Shown: in pieces, positions 16,369-26,076 of the stretch
Numbering within the stretch: position 1 is the stretch's first letter
Layout of the letters: the number at the start of each line of letters is the position of its first letter
Assembly: GCF_042659445.1 (NCBI RefSeq)
Contig: NZ_JBHSSR010000001.1
Strand: one strand, 5' to 3'
DNA length: 64,000 nucleotides
Source: Macrococcoides epidermidis
GTDB taxonomy: Bacteria > Bacillota > Bacilli > Staphylococcales > Staphylococcaceae
Translations under genes and position numbers: made by a program
The notes under the pieces: model-generated
The model's input: the letters and a program-made list of their open reading frames with translations, nothing else
Database searches by the model: none
Told to the model about the DNA's origin: nothing

Positions 16369-17178
16369 TTGGAACAACATCTCATTTGCCTCGATTTAGA
16401 TGGTACACTACTCAATAACAATCAACAGATAACGCCTTATACAAAAGAAATCATTAAGAAAGTACAAGCGTTAGGTCATCAGTTTATGATTTCAACAGGA
16501 CGACCATATCGTGCAAGTCAGATCTATTATACAGAGCTTGGACTGACAACACCGATCGTTAATTTTAACGGTGCTTTCGTTCACCATCCTACCGACATGA
16601 AATTTGAAACTTTCCATCAGCCTCTAGACTATAAAGTGGCACGTGAAATATTCGAAAAGATTCCCCATTTAAATATTCAAAATATCGTTGCAGAGGTAAA
16701 AGATCATGTTTATCTTCATTATCATGACGAATATTTATTTGAAGGATTTAGTATGGGTAACCCGCTAATTGAAGTCGGCAATCTTTTAGATAGCATTAAA
16801 GAACCACCAACATCAATTCTCATTCAGGCAGAAGAGAAAGAAATACCAAATATTTATCAACATCTGGATGATGTTTATGCTGAGCACTTAGAACATAGAC
16901 GATGGGGTGCTCCTTTCCCGGTTATTGAAATCGTCAAAAAAGGTATCAATAAAGCTGTCGGTGTTCAAATTGCATTAGATTATCTTAACATTAAAAGAGA
17001 AAATACGATCGCTTTCGGTGACGAAGATAATGATCATGAAATGATTCAGTTTGTGAATACTGGTGTTGCAATGGGCAATGCAATTGATGATTTAAAAGAA
17101 ATTGCAGATGATATTACCGATTCAAACAATGAAGACGGTATCGGAAAATATTTAGCGCGTTATTTTAATATAGAATAG
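16369..17178 (+). CDS. Cof-type HAD-superfamily phosphatase
   Basis: This haloacid dehalogenase-fold hydrolase of the Cof/IIB group probably acts on small phosphorylated metabolites. Motif I is DLDGT with the nucleophile Asp 9; motif II is the Thr/Ser in ISTGRP; motif III is Lys in NKAVGV; motif IV is GDEDND near residue 223. A C2B cap lies between. The start is the TTG at 16369, eight bases after AAGGAG, giving 269 residues. It lies 11 bases upstream of cdr and is probably cotranscribed with it, as in S. aureus. The substrate cannot be told from sequence. Confidence 0.9.
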   Translation: MEQHLICLDLDGTLLNNNQQITPYTKEIIKKVQALGHQFMISTGRPYRASQIYYTELGLTTPIVNFNGAFVHHPTDMKFETFHQPLDYKVAREIFEKIPHLNIQNIVAEVKDHVYLHYHDEYLFEGFSMGNPLIEVGNLLDSIKEPPTSILIQAEEKEIPNIYQHLDDVYAEHLEHRRWGAPFPVIEIVKKGINKAVGVQIALDYLNIKRENTIAFGDEDNDHEMIQFVNTGVAMGNAIDDLKEIADDITDSNNEDGIGKYLARYFNIE

Positions 17179-17189
17179 AGGCTTTAATT

Positions 17190-18509
17190 ATGAAGGTTAT
17201 TGTTATAGGCGCTGTAGCAGGTGGTGCGACTGTGGCTTCTCAACTTAGAAGATTGAGTGACGCAGAAATTACTGTATATGAAAAAGATCGTGATATGAGC
17301 TTTGCAAACTGTGGGTTACCCTATTATTTAGGTGGGGAGGTAACACCTCGAAATAAACTGATTGCTGCAACTGAATCTTCTTTTAAGACGAATAAATCAA
17401 TTACAGTGAAAACATATCATGAAGTTGTTTCAGTATCAGCTGAAAATAAGGAGATTGTTGTAAAAGATATTAAAAATAATCGTACTTTTACTGATACATT
17501 TGATTATTTAATCTTATCACCTGGTGCAACTCAAGTTAAATTACCTGTTTTACAAGGTAATCATGTGTTTACACTGCGTAATTTAGAAGACACTGATAAA
17601 ATCAATAATTTTATTGAAACTGAAGGTGCTAAAGATATCCTAATTATCGGTGGAGGATACATAAGTTTAGAACTAATCGAAAATTTAAAAAATCGTGGAT
17701 TAAATATAACAATGCTTCATCGCAGTTCGCATCTACTTAAATCCGTCGATCCGGATATGACGAAGCACATCCCTGATATACTCGAAGCACATGGAGTACG
17801 TGTTTTATTAGACGATGAAGTGAAGACATTGGATGGTAAAACTGTACAGTTAAAATCCGGTCGCAAATTTGATTATGATATGATCATTACAGCACTTGGT
17901 ATTAAACCAAACACACAGTTTTTAGAATCTAGTAAGATTGAACTGACTGAAAGCGGACATATTAAGGTCAATGCGTATTTCGAGACAAATATCCCATATA
18001 TCTACGCTTTAGGTGATGCAATCCAGACAAAATATCGTCATGTTGATTATCCAGCTCAAATTGCACTTGCCTGGGGTGCGCATCGTGCGGCAAGTATTAT
18101 CGCACATAATATCGTTAACCCTCAGTCCACAAAGTTCAACGGTCTGCTTGGAACGAACATCATTCGATTATTCGATTATACATTCTCAAGTGTCGGTATA
18201 ACGCCGAATATGCTGGATAACTTTGATTATGAAATCGTTCAACAAACACAAAAACATCATGCAGGTTATATGCCTGACGCAGAACAAATTTCAATCAATG
18301 TTTATTTCGATAAGAAGACGCGTAAAATATTACGTGCTTCAGCATTCGGTAAATATGGTGTGGATAAACGTATCGATATTATCGCAACTGCTATGATTGG
18401 TAATCTGACAATAGATGATTTTAAGGATATAGAGATTGCATACAGTCCTGTCTATAGTAGTCCAAAAGATATTATCAATATGCTCGGCTATAAAGCAGAA
18501 CAAAAATAA
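17190..18509 (+). CDS. cdr: Coenzyme A disulfide reductase
   Basis: This flavoenzyme reduces CoA disulfide with NADPH and maintains the CoA thiol pool that replaces glutathione in staphylococci. The N-terminal FAD site is GAVAGGATVASQLRR. The single active-site Cys 41 lies in FANCGLPYYLGG, the signature of CoADR rather than of two-Cys disulfide reductases. A second Rossmann site is IIGGGYISLELIENL, with YALGDAI for FAD, and a C-terminal dimer domain follows. Length 439 matches the S. aureus enzyme. It is second in a two-gene unit and ends at a strong terminator. Confidence 0.95.
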   Translation: MKVIVIGAVAGGATVASQLRRLSDAEITVYEKDRDMSFANCGLPYYLGGEVTPRNKLIAATESSFKTNKSITVKTYHEVVSVSAENKEIVVKDIKNNRTFTDTFDYLILSPGATQVKLPVLQGNHVFTLRNLEDTDKINNFIETEGAKDILIIGGGYISLELIENLKNRGLNITMLHRSSHLLKSVDPDMTKHIPDILEAHGVRVLLDDEVKTLDGKTVQLKSGRKFDYDMIITALGIKPNTQFLESSKIELTESGHIKVNAYFETNIPYIYALGDAIQTKYRHVDYPAQIALAWGAHRAASIIAHNIVNPQSTKFNGLLGTNIIRLFDYTFSSVGITPNMLDNFDYEIVQQTQKHHAGYMPDAEQISINVYFDKKTRKILRASAFGKYGVDKRIDIIATAMIGNLTIDDFKDIEIAYSPVYSSPKDIINMLGYKAEQK

Positions 18510-18534
18510 AAAAACCGCATTTTGCGGTTTTTTT
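18508..18534. terminator. Bidirectional terminator between cdr and amylase-like gene
   Basis: A 12-bp stem (AAAAAAACCGCA with its complement) and a 3-base loop give T runs on both strands between two convergent genes. Confidence 0.88.
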
Positions 18535-19945
18535 ATTTTTGATTATTTTGCTGATTCGCTATATATCTTTTTCTATTTCGAGTTGCGCCGATAATAAATA
18601 AAGTGAATAATATGATAATCGCACCAGCAGCAATTAGGTAACCATTGTTAAATCCTTGATTCTTCACAACTGCGTATAGTTCCGCTTCTTCACGATTTGT
18701 AATCAGTGAAAACTTATTATCTTTATAATGAATACGGTCTCCTATTAATAATCCACTTAACATTTTATCTTTAGGCACGCGTTTGCTATCCAGCTTAATA
18801 TTCGTTGCCTTGCTCGTATTATTAATGTTATAGATAAAGTCGACCTTGTTAGTATCAAAATAAATTAATTGATTACCTTCTTTATTATAGATAACTTCGG
18901 ATTTACCATCAAACATTTCATCATACTTTTTATAAACACCACTTGTAACTTCTAAATATTCAATAACTTCTTTATCAACGCGGAAATCAAGTAACTGATG
19001 AATATCAGGTGCCTTATCTCCATTCATCGCTATTTCAGTACCATATGTCATACTGATAGGCATTTTTTGAACCATTAAATAACTCATCAGCTGTTTAATA
19101 CGTGTACCAGGAAACATATTTTCATTCGCTGCGTAATTTGTAAACCTCGGCATAAAGAAGTTATCACTTGCTAGTAATTCATTCTTTTCGTACTTTTCAG
19201 GGATTTCCTGATCTGTTGTCTTAAAAGCGTTAGCGATTGCCTTCGTAGTAGCTAATTTTTGAATATGTTTGAAGCCACTAACAGTAATATCTTCATTTAA
19301 TATTGCGATTGTTTCAACATTTTCAGGGAATATTGCTTTTGCATCAATACCATCCTGCATAACGTACATCGAAACACCGTCGATATGATATTTATCAACA
19401 AATTGTGTCACTGATGTTTTGAATTTTTTTTGGTTATTACTATTTTTTAAGTCGATGATTTTCATGTCCTTAAAATAAGCTTTTTGAAAGTCATTCATCT
19501 TCGTGTCATTTGTCTCAGTATAACCTTCTGTTACAGTAGATGGAATATCTACAATAACTTTCATCTTTTTATCATGAGCGAGTTTAATCATTTTTTTAAA
19601 TTGTTTCTCGCCACCGTAAACATCATCAATCGTATTATAATTCTTAACTTTATAACCTAAATAATCATTTTGATCTTTTTCGAATACCGGAGAAAGATGA
19701 ATTGTATTAAATCCCATCTTCTTAATATAATCCATCTTATTGATAACACCATTTAAATCTCCACCATATGGTAGTGTATTATCTTTTTCGTTATGAATAT
19801 GTTTGTTATTCGCATCATTGGCATTCATAAAACGATCGATTATTAAACTATAAATACGTAAATCCTGTTTTGTAGCGGCATCTGCATTCTGGTGAAACGT
19901 TAACAATAAAAGAATGCTTGCTAGTAGCGTTATTAATTTTTTCAT
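18533..19945 (-). CDS. Membrane-anchored alpha-amylase-like protein lacking canonical catalytic residues
   Basis: The 470-residue precursor has a signal peptide (cleavage near residue 23), a GH13-like (beta/alpha)8 barrel, a small beta domain and a C-terminal membrane helix (about 437-457) followed by a basic tail, so it is held at the outer cell surface. GH13 features are visible: IYSLIIDRFMNAN, GGDLNGVINKMDYIKKMGFN, HLSPVF and YGGEKQFKKMIKLAH. However, where active enzymes have GxRxD with the nucleophile Asp, this protein reads IDGVSMYVMQ (no Asp). The usual acid Glu block and the third Asp (NHD) also read differently (TIAILNED, PRFTNYA). It is probably a carbohydrate-binding or otherwise non-catalytic relative; a shifted active site cannot be excluded. 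It forms its own unit. Confidence 0.8.
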   Translation of the reverse strand: MKKLITLLASILLLLTFHQNADAATKQDLRIYSLIIDRFMNANDANNKHIHNEKDNTLPYGGDLNGVINKMDYIKKMGFNTIHLSPVFEKDQNDYLGYKVKNYNTIDDVYGGEKQFKKMIKLAHDKKMKVIVDIPSTVTEGYTETNDTKMNDFQKAYFKDMKIIDLKNSNNQKKFKTSVTQFVDKYHIDGVSMYVMQDGIDAKAIFPENVETIAILNEDITVSGFKHIQKLATTKAIANAFKTTDQEIPEKYEKNELLASDNFFMPRFTNYAANENMFPGTRIKQLMSYLMVQKMPISMTYGTEIAMNGDKAPDIHQLLDFRVDKEVIEYLEVTSGVYKKYDEMFDGKSEVIYNKEGNQLIYFDTNKVDFIYNINNTSKATNIKLDSKRVPKDKMLSGLLIGDRIHYKDNKFSLITNREEAELYAVVKNQGFNNGYLIAAGAIIILFTLFIIGATRNRKRYIANQQNNQK

Positions 19946-20035
19946 TATAATTACCTCACTTTAGTCGTTATATTTGATTATACTAAAATAAATAGAACGT
20001 GGGGAGAAATTCATAAAAAGTTCATGAATGAAAAA

Positions 20036-20059
20036 AAGAACCTCAATTCTGAGGTTCTT
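20036..20059 (-). terminator. Terminator after yisL-like gene
   Basis: A 10-bp stem (AAGAACCTCA with its complement) and a short loop are followed by a T run on the minus strand, directly after the gene ending at 20066. Confidence 0.85.
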
Positions 20060-20065
20060 AATGGA

Positions 20066-20455
20066 TTATTTAAACATACCTGTGATTGGTCCAAGTGGTA
20101 AATGAACACCTAGTCCAATCGTAATGATTGCAACTAAAATCACAATATAGAAGAAGTTTCTTGAAGGTTTCTTTCTCTTCTTACGTGCTAAAGTTACTTC
20201 CATCAATGCAATTGTTGCTAATCCTAATAAAAATTTAAATCCATACATCATTGCATCTGCATTCATTGCTTTAAAGAAGATGTAACATCCACTTACTAGA
20301 GCAAGTAAAGCAAAGATACGTAATAACATCATCAGTGGTTTAAAATATTTGCTTGGTCCTAAACGATCTGAGAAGTTTTCATATGCTGCAAAAAAGACGA
20401 TTAATAAAACAACCCAACTCATGATGTGTAAATGTAACATACCAGTGATCATCAT
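20066..20455 (-). CDS. YisL/UPF0344 (DUF1516) family membrane protein
   Basis: This 129-residue protein has four predicted membrane segments and the family start LHLHIMSWVVLLIVFFAAY, followed by a dense basic loop between segments three and four (ARKKRKKPSR). This matches the UPF0344/YisL proteins of bacilli and staphylococci. The ATG at 20455 follows AGGGGGAACA; a second ATG comes directly after it. Function unknown. The gene is flanked by terminators and appears monocistronic. Confidence 0.85.
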   Translation of the reverse strand: MMITGMLHLHIMSWVVLLIVFFAAYENFSDRLGPSKYFKPLMMLLRIFALLALVSGCYIFFKAMNADAMMYGFKFLLGLATIALMEVTLARKKRKKPSRNFFYIVILVAIITIGLGVHLPLGPITGMFK

Positions 20456-20561
20456 TGTTCCCCCTATCTATAATACATACTCATATAGTTTAACATATAA
20501 TTAATATTTTCGTTACTAATGCGTTTAGTTTCTTCACTATAATTAAATTTTTCCATAAAAA

Positions 20562-20586
20562 AGACAGTCCGTTTTAAAGACTGTCT
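20562..20586 (-). terminator. Terminator after FAH-family gene
   Basis: An 8-bp stem (AGACAGTC with its complement) with a 9-base loop is followed by a short T run on the minus strand, just beyond the stop codon at 20601. Confidence 0.75.
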
Positions 20587-20600
20587 CTCTATTAAAATTT

Positions 20601-21500
20601 TTATTCTCCAACTGTGTTCATTAAAGTACCGATACCATCAATCGTTACTTTAATTTCATCGCCACGTTTTAAGTAAACAGGAGGATTCATACCTGCTCCA
20701 ACACCACTTGGTGTACCCGTTGCAATAATGTCTCCTGGGTGAAGCGCAACATATTTTGAAATTTCGGCAATTAAATCATCAATCTTTAATACCATATCTT
20801 TCGTATTACCATCCTGACGAATTTCATTGTTAACTTTCGTCACGATATTTGCATTCTCAGGCATAAGTAATTCATCTTTTGTAACGATGTATGGTCCCAT
20901 CGGACAACCACCCATTAAACTTTTTGAAAGAAATGCCTGTGAATGTGCTTTCTGTAAGTCACGTGCTGTAATATCATTGATAATTGTATAACCATAAACA
21001 TAATCCAATGCCATCGCTTTTGGAATTTTATGTCCATATTTACCGATAACAACACCCAATTCACCTTCGTAATCCAGTGCGTTCGTTACGTCACTATGTG
21101 AAGGAATTGCGTTACCATCACCGATTAAACTTGATGGTGCTTTAGTAAATACATATAACTGATCTACTTCATTATTTAACTCAGATGCATGTTCTTCATA
21201 GTTACGACCAATAGCAATAACATTATTTGTAGGTGTAACAGGTGGTAAGAACTGAATCGCTGTAAATTCATATTTATAATCAGCTTTATTTTCAGAAGCT
21301 TCAACTTTTTCAATTGTTGCACGCACTAACTCCTGAAAATCTACTGTATTATTTTGCTGTAAAGCTTCAAGTAGTGTTTTAGGATAATCCCCTTCCTTGA
21401 AATCAGCAAATACTTTTACTAAATCCCAGGCTGCATCCTCACGTTTAACTTTGACACCATATGTTTCTTTATCGCCAATCTTAAATGTTAAAAACTTCAT
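20601..21500 (-). CDS. Fumarylacetoacetate hydrolase family protein
   Basis: This member of the FAH family of divalent-metal-dependent hydrolases, decarboxylases and isomerases contains the metal-binding pattern DYEGELGVVIGKYG with further acidic ligands, the block NDITARDLQKAHSQAFLSKS, and the C-terminal ATGTPSGVGAGMNP typical of the family. The ATG at 21500 is preferred over one 20 codons upstream because family members begin MKFLTFK and a GAGGAG lies before it, giving 299 residues. Relatives act on acylpyruvates, oxaloacetate or homoprotocatechuate intermediates. No pathway partner is nearby, so a housekeeping clean-up role such as acylpyruvase or oxaloacetate decarboxylase is only a guess. 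Confidence 0.88.
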   Translation of the reverse strand: MKFLTFKIGDKETYGVKVKREDAAWDLVKVFADFKEGDYPKTLLEALQQNNTVDFQELVRATIEKVEASENKADYKYEFTAIQFLPPVTPTNNVIAIGRNYEEHASELNNEVDQLYVFTKAPSSLIGDGNAIPSHSDVTNALDYEGELGVVIGKYGHKIPKAMALDYVYGYTIINDITARDLQKAHSQAFLSKSLMGGCPMGPYIVTKDELLMPENANIVTKVNNEIRQDGNTKDMVLKIDDLIAEISKYVALHPGDIIATGTPSGVGAGMNPPVYLKRGDEIKVTIDGIGTLMNTVGE

Positions 21501-21571
21501 TCTGCTTCCACTCCTCTTTTGTGTTGCCCTCATTATACAGAATATTGTCATAACTTTCATGCTTTTTAGAT

Positions 21572-22615
21572 TTATCTATGATTATTTTTATAATTTTTGT
21601 CACTCACGTTACTTAAAACAATGAATAATATAGCTATAATAAGTGCAACAATCACAGAATACTGCAATAAATTTACGATAGATGGTGCTGGATACGGTAA
21701 ATTATATATTCCAGTAAATAAACTATAAATGACTAGCTCTATTATACAAATTGTACTGATATATAGTAATGCATGCATTGTCATCTCTTCTGCCTTATAC
21801 TGCCTCTCAATGTACTTTACACATAAGATAATTAATAACATTAATCCTATTCCCTGTAGGCTTGAACCGAGAATGGTCAGTGAGAATTGCAGAAAGCTAT
21901 AACTAAATTTAAAGATAAGTAGCTTTATAGCTGTTCCACTAATTAAAAAAATGAGGGCATGAATGATGATATTAATTGGTGCTTCTCTTTTATTACGATG
22001 ATACATGCCCATTAACAATCCCGGTATCATTCCGATAAATATCACTAAGATATAATGTAATAAATGAGAAATAAATAAGGTAATATTTAAACGTATAAAA
22101 TCAAACAATTGATGTTTATTATAAATCTCTATAAACTGCTGAAATTGATTTACATTTAAAAATGCTTCATAATCTTTAAACAGAATCATTAATGGAATGA
22201 TGAAAATCAATAAAAATCCAGCATATATACTGCCAGACAATAATAAATATTGTCTGGAAGATATTTGCTTTCTGCTTAAAAACTTTAATATAGGCAACAT
22301 GACTGCTAGCCCTAATAGCACACTCATTCTTGTGATAAATAATGAAAATAATAAACTAAATAGTATAAATAATAGCATCGATTTATTATTGAGTTTACTT
22401 AAAAGAGAAAAACGATACGCAATAATAAATCCGAACATACTAAAACTTACAAAAATAATCATCATGATATATAAAGATAAGGTTGGCATCTCCATTGCAT
22501 TATAATATTCAAACGGATTAATCAGTTCAATCGGCTGATTGACTAAAAATGCCACACTTAATGTATATAATATAAGTGGTATTGCATATAGCACATGTAC
22601 TAAAGTTGGTTTCAT
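21572..22615 (-). CDS. Polytopic membrane protein of unknown function, overlapping addA
   Basis: This 347-residue protein is almost wholly hydrophobic, with about nine or ten predicted membrane segments and short loops. The only notable hydrophilic stretches are near LLKFLSRKQISSRQY and MYHRNKREAPINI. The ATG at 22615 overlaps the addA stop as ATGA, so it is translated from the addBA transcript. I do not recognise the family with confidence; the layout is loosely like DUF418/YeiB-type membrane proteins but the diagnostic motifs were not seen. Its coupling to a DNA repair operon is odd and may simply reflect gene order. Confidence 0.75.
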   Translation of the reverse strand: MKPTLVHVLYAIPLILYTLSVAFLVNQPIELINPFEYYNAMEMPTLSLYIMMIIFVSFSMFGFIIAYRFSLLSKLNNKSMLLFILFSLLFSLFITRMSVLLGLAVMLPILKFLSRKQISSRQYLLLSGSIYAGFLLIFIIPLMILFKDYEAFLNVNQFQQFIEIYNKHQLFDFIRLNITLFISHLLHYILVIFIGMIPGLLMGMYHRNKREAPINIIIHALIFLISGTAIKLLIFKFSYSFLQFSLTILGSSLQGIGLMLLIILCVKYIERQYKAEEMTMHALLYISTICIIELVIYSLFTGIYNLPYPAPSIVNLLQYSVIVALIIAILFIVLSNVSDKNYKNNHR

Positions 22616-25600
22616 GCTTTCACCTCTACTAATCCACCTTCAAAGAAATACAGATAAGGTTTTACAGGTGCATTTAACACCGTTTCCAATGCTGCTTTAT
22701 AATAAGTCATCTGAACGAGATAGTTCTCTGCCATAGCATGTATTGTTTCCTCAATCGTTCTGCCTAACCTTGGCACAACTTTATCTGTCTTATAATCTAA
22801 TAGATAATATTCATCATGATATTTAAACACACAGTCGATCATCCCTTGTACAAGTTGATCGGGATGTGCATCGACTAAATATTGTTTGCCGATAACAAAT
22901 GGCAGTTCATGATAAACTTCATCAGCTTCCAAAAACATACTGAAAATTTCAGATGACATAAAATTCTTAATATGACTGATATTAATATATGATACTTCTT
23001 CAGCAGTAATCAGTTTCCTATCTACTAAACTCAGTATGAAATCATGTAACTCGGAATCATCCATTCTTTTCTGTGGTAGATGCTGCATAACGAGATGCAT
23101 TAGTGTTCCAATTTCCTGTGATGTTTTTTTCTGTTCAGTCATAAACTTTGGACGCTCAAATTGTTTCTTACCAAGTTTATATCGATTGACATATGTCCAC
23201 ATTGTTAAGTCATCTTCCTGTTCTGCTCTTTTGATATCAGACACACTTTCTTTTGTCGGTAAAGTAAATTCTTCCTCATATGGATAACGATAATTTTCTA
23301 GGTCAGTTAACCATTTTAATGCTTCTGTATCTGCATCGACTGAAGGTTCAGTAATATCTGGTTGAATAAATTCAAGTTCAGTAATCATAGTGACCGGAAT
23401 AGGAAGCGGCGCATCAGGCTGTAATATCGCTGGCAGGATAAAAGCAAGCGGTGTCGAAGCATTCATACGATAGAAAAGATCAAGTTTATCGTGCATGTCA
23501 ATATTGTGATACTTCTCTAATGCTTCTTCCGTTCGAACAGAACCAAGTAAAATTAATTTCTCACGTGCACGTGTAAATGCTACATACATGAGACGTAATT
23601 CCTCAGATACTTGCGACAATCTGAGCTGATGCTTGAATATACCGTTTAACATTAAAGGAAATGAAACATTTGCTTTTGCATCGAAATAATTAATTGACAA
23701 TCCCATATTCTGGTCTATTAAAACATCTGAATTCATATCTCTTAAGTTAAATTTTTTATTTAGCCCTGCATAGATTACGAATGGAAACTCTAACCCTTTA
23801 GAAGCATGGACTGTCATCATTCTTACGACATCCGCTTCATCCGATATGATATTCACTTCACCAAAATCCTTTTGGTTATTTAACATATTATCGATATATC
23901 GGATAAACTGGAAAACACCGCGATAAGTTGATTGTTCAAAGTTATCAGCTAAACTAAGTAACTTATTTAAATTTGCTTCTCGCTGTTGCCCACCAGCTAG
24001 TAATAAATATTTCTCAATAAAATGGGTATCCTCATAAATATATGACAGTAGCTGACTTACACTCATCGATTGCTGACAGTTACGATAATCTTCAATATCA
24101 CTTAATACTTTTGTTACTTTTGTTTTTAAAGTATCATTGCTGCCACTCTCTTTATACTGCAATAAGTTTTGATAAAGATAGATTGAAGTATCGATAGACC
24201 GAATCGTTGCAAGGTCATCTGCGCTAAACTGATAGATGATGCTACGTAATATACCTGCTAACGGAATATCCTGCAATGGATTATCAATAACGCGTAAAAA
24301 ACTCATGATAGACTCAATTTCATCTGTCTTAAAATAACCTTCTTTACTGCTTACATGAAACGGTATGTTATATGCTTTCATCACCTGCATATGCGTCACC
24401 GCATTACTAAAACCACGTTCAAGAATCGCAATATCTTTATATGTTGCTTTACGGTATTGTTGTGCTTTTACATCATATACCTGCTCATTTTCAATAATTT
24501 GCTGAATACGCTGCGCAATATAATGACTTTCTGGATGTTCTAGCGCAATATGCGCTTTATTGATGACTACCATTTCTGTTGATTGTGGTTCATCGTCAAA
24601 TGGTGCACCGTAATATAGTTTTTGTGCATCATCGTACTCGATATCACCTATCGTCGTGTCCATAATACGTTCAAATATTGCATTCGTATCATCAATAACA
24701 GAAAGTCGTGACCTAAAGTTTCTGGAAAGTTCTACAACTTTGCCGGTTTTCTCTGTTTTAAATTCAGCATATTTTTGCAGGAATAACTCAGGTTCAGCTT
24801 GTCTAAATTTGTATATCGATTGCTTAACATCACCAACCATAAATAGATTACCTGAAGATTCCGGATGTTTTTTGATTGCCTGAATAATACTTTCCTGCAC
24901 ACGGTTAGTATCCTGATATTCATCGACTAAAATTTCATGATAATGTTCACGTAAATTTTGTGCAATTTCGGTTGGTTTACCGTCAGATAATAATATCTTT
25001 AATGTAAAATGCTCATAATCACTGAAATCAATTACTTTACGTTCGCGTTTTAATATTGCGAAACGCTCAATCACTTGAGCTGTTAGTTCAGTTAGTGCTG
25101 ATACTTCACCGTACATTGCATGTATATCTTCGGCCATTTCTTGTGGTGCAGCATACAACATGCTTTGAAGACTGGCAATAATTCCTTTTACTTCTGACAG
25201 ATCTTTAGTGATTAAATCATTCATCATCTTCGCTTCAGGATCATCTTTAGTCTTTACAGTTGGTTTACGTCCAAACTTAATATTCTTAATCACTTCATAT
25301 TGAGCGTTTAATCCACTCGGCATTTCAAGACTTTTATCGATGTTCTGTAAGTAATCTAACGTCTTCTCAAACACTTCATCCATGCAGTAACTTTCTGAAC
25401 GTCTGATAAGATATCGTGCATGCTGAATAGACGTGTCGATAATCTCAGCTAAACGTTTGAAATTTTCATCTTCTGTGTGCGCATTTCTGTATGCTAATCG
25501 AATATCTTGCAACCATCGTAGCGGTTCACTATTAGCAATCGTAAAGTAGTATAATTTCGACAGTAAGGTGCGTAATTCATTGTCGCTTCGTTCATTTGTT

Positions 25601-26076
25601 AAATGTAGGATTAACTTTAAATAGTCATCATCCAAACGTTCATACGCTTCTTCTAAAACTTCATCAATCGCCTGCATCAATAATAGTGACATTTCTTCAT
25701 CGTTTCCTGTCCTGAAAGTAGGATCCAGATCGATTGTATAATAATATTTCTCGATTAAATTTAAACAGAAACGATGAAGCGTTGATATTTCTGCCTGATG
25801 AATTTTAATGAGCTGGTTTTTAAGATGTTCCGTTGGATTATCTTTTAATTCGCTTAATATTCTTGCATGAATACGTTCGCGCATTTCTTTGGCACTCGCA
25901 TTGGTAAAAGTCACAATCAGCATTTCATCGATATTTATTTTCTGATCGATTATTTTTCGAATAATACGTTCAACGAGAACAGCAGTCTTACCACTACCTG
26001 CTGCCGCTGATACTAAAGTATCCTGACCGACTGTTTCTATCGCAAGTAATTGGTCTTTAGTCCACGTCATCGCCAT
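22612..26076 (-). CDS. addA: ATP-dependent helicase/nuclease subunit AddA (RexA)
   Basis: AddA is the UvrD-like motor and 5'-tail nuclease of the AddAB double-strand break repair complex, the Gram-positive counterpart of RecBCD. The 1154-residue protein shows Q motif WTKDQLLAIE, Walker A SAAAGSGKTAVLVER, motif Ia TFTNASAKEMRERI, Walker B DFSDYEHF with VDEYQDTN, motif III FMVGDVKQSIYKFR, motif V MTVHASKGLEFPFVI and motif VI LRLMYVAFTRAREKL. A RecB-family nuclease domain closes the protein (GMIDCVFKYH, LLDYKTDKV). It overlaps addB by 20 bases; AAGGAG nine bases before 26076 supports this ATG. Together with AddB it degrades DNA to a Chi site and loads RecA. Confidence 0.97.
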   Translation of the reverse strand: MAMTWTKDQLLAIETVGQDTLVSAAAGSGKTAVLVERIIRKIIDQKINIDEMLIVTFTNASAKEMRERIHARILSELKDNPTEHLKNQLIKIHQAEISTLHRFCLNLIEKYYYTIDLDPTFRTGNDEEMSLLLMQAIDEVLEEAYERLDDDYLKLILHLTNERSDNELRTLLSKLYYFTIANSEPLRWLQDIRLAYRNAHTEDENFKRLAEIIDTSIQHARYLIRRSESYCMDEVFEKTLDYLQNIDKSLEMPSGLNAQYEVIKNIKFGRKPTVKTKDDPEAKMMNDLITKDLSEVKGIIASLQSMLYAAPQEMAEDIHAMYGEVSALTELTAQVIERFAILKRERKVIDFSDYEHFTLKILLSDGKPTEIAQNLREHYHEILVDEYQDTNRVQESIIQAIKKHPESSGNLFMVGDVKQSIYKFRQAEPELFLQKYAEFKTEKTGKVVELSRNFRSRLSVIDDTNAIFERIMDTTIGDIEYDDAQKLYYGAPFDDEPQSTEMVVINKAHIALEHPESHYIAQRIQQIIENEQVYDVKAQQYRKATYKDIAILERGFSNAVTHMQVMKAYNIPFHVSSKEGYFKTDEIESIMSFLRVIDNPLQDIPLAGILRSIIYQFSADDLATIRSIDTSIYLYQNLLQYKESGSNDTLKTKVTKVLSDIEDYRNCQQSMSVSQLLSYIYEDTHFIEKYLLLAGGQQREANLNKLLSLADNFEQSTYRGVFQFIRYIDNMLNNQKDFGEVNIISDEADVVRMMTVHASKGLEFPFVIYAGLNKKFNLRDMNSDVLIDQNMGLSINYFDAKANVSFPLMLNGIFKHQLRLSQVSEELRLMYVAFTRAREKLILLGSVRTEEALEKYHNIDMHDKLDLFYRMNASTPLAFILPAILQPDAPLPIPVTMITELEFIQPDITEPSVDADTEALKWLTDLENYRYPYEEEFTLPTKESVSDIKRAEQEDDLTMWTYVNRYKLGKKQFERPKFMTEQKKTSQEIGTLMHLVMQHLPQKRMDDSELHDFILSLVDRKLITAEEVSYINISHIKNFMSSEIFSMFLEADEVYHELPFVIGKQYLVDAHPDQLVQGMIDCVFKYHDEYYLLDYKTDKVVPRLGRTIEETIHAMAENYLVQMTYYKAALETVLNAPVKPYLYFFEGGLVEVKA

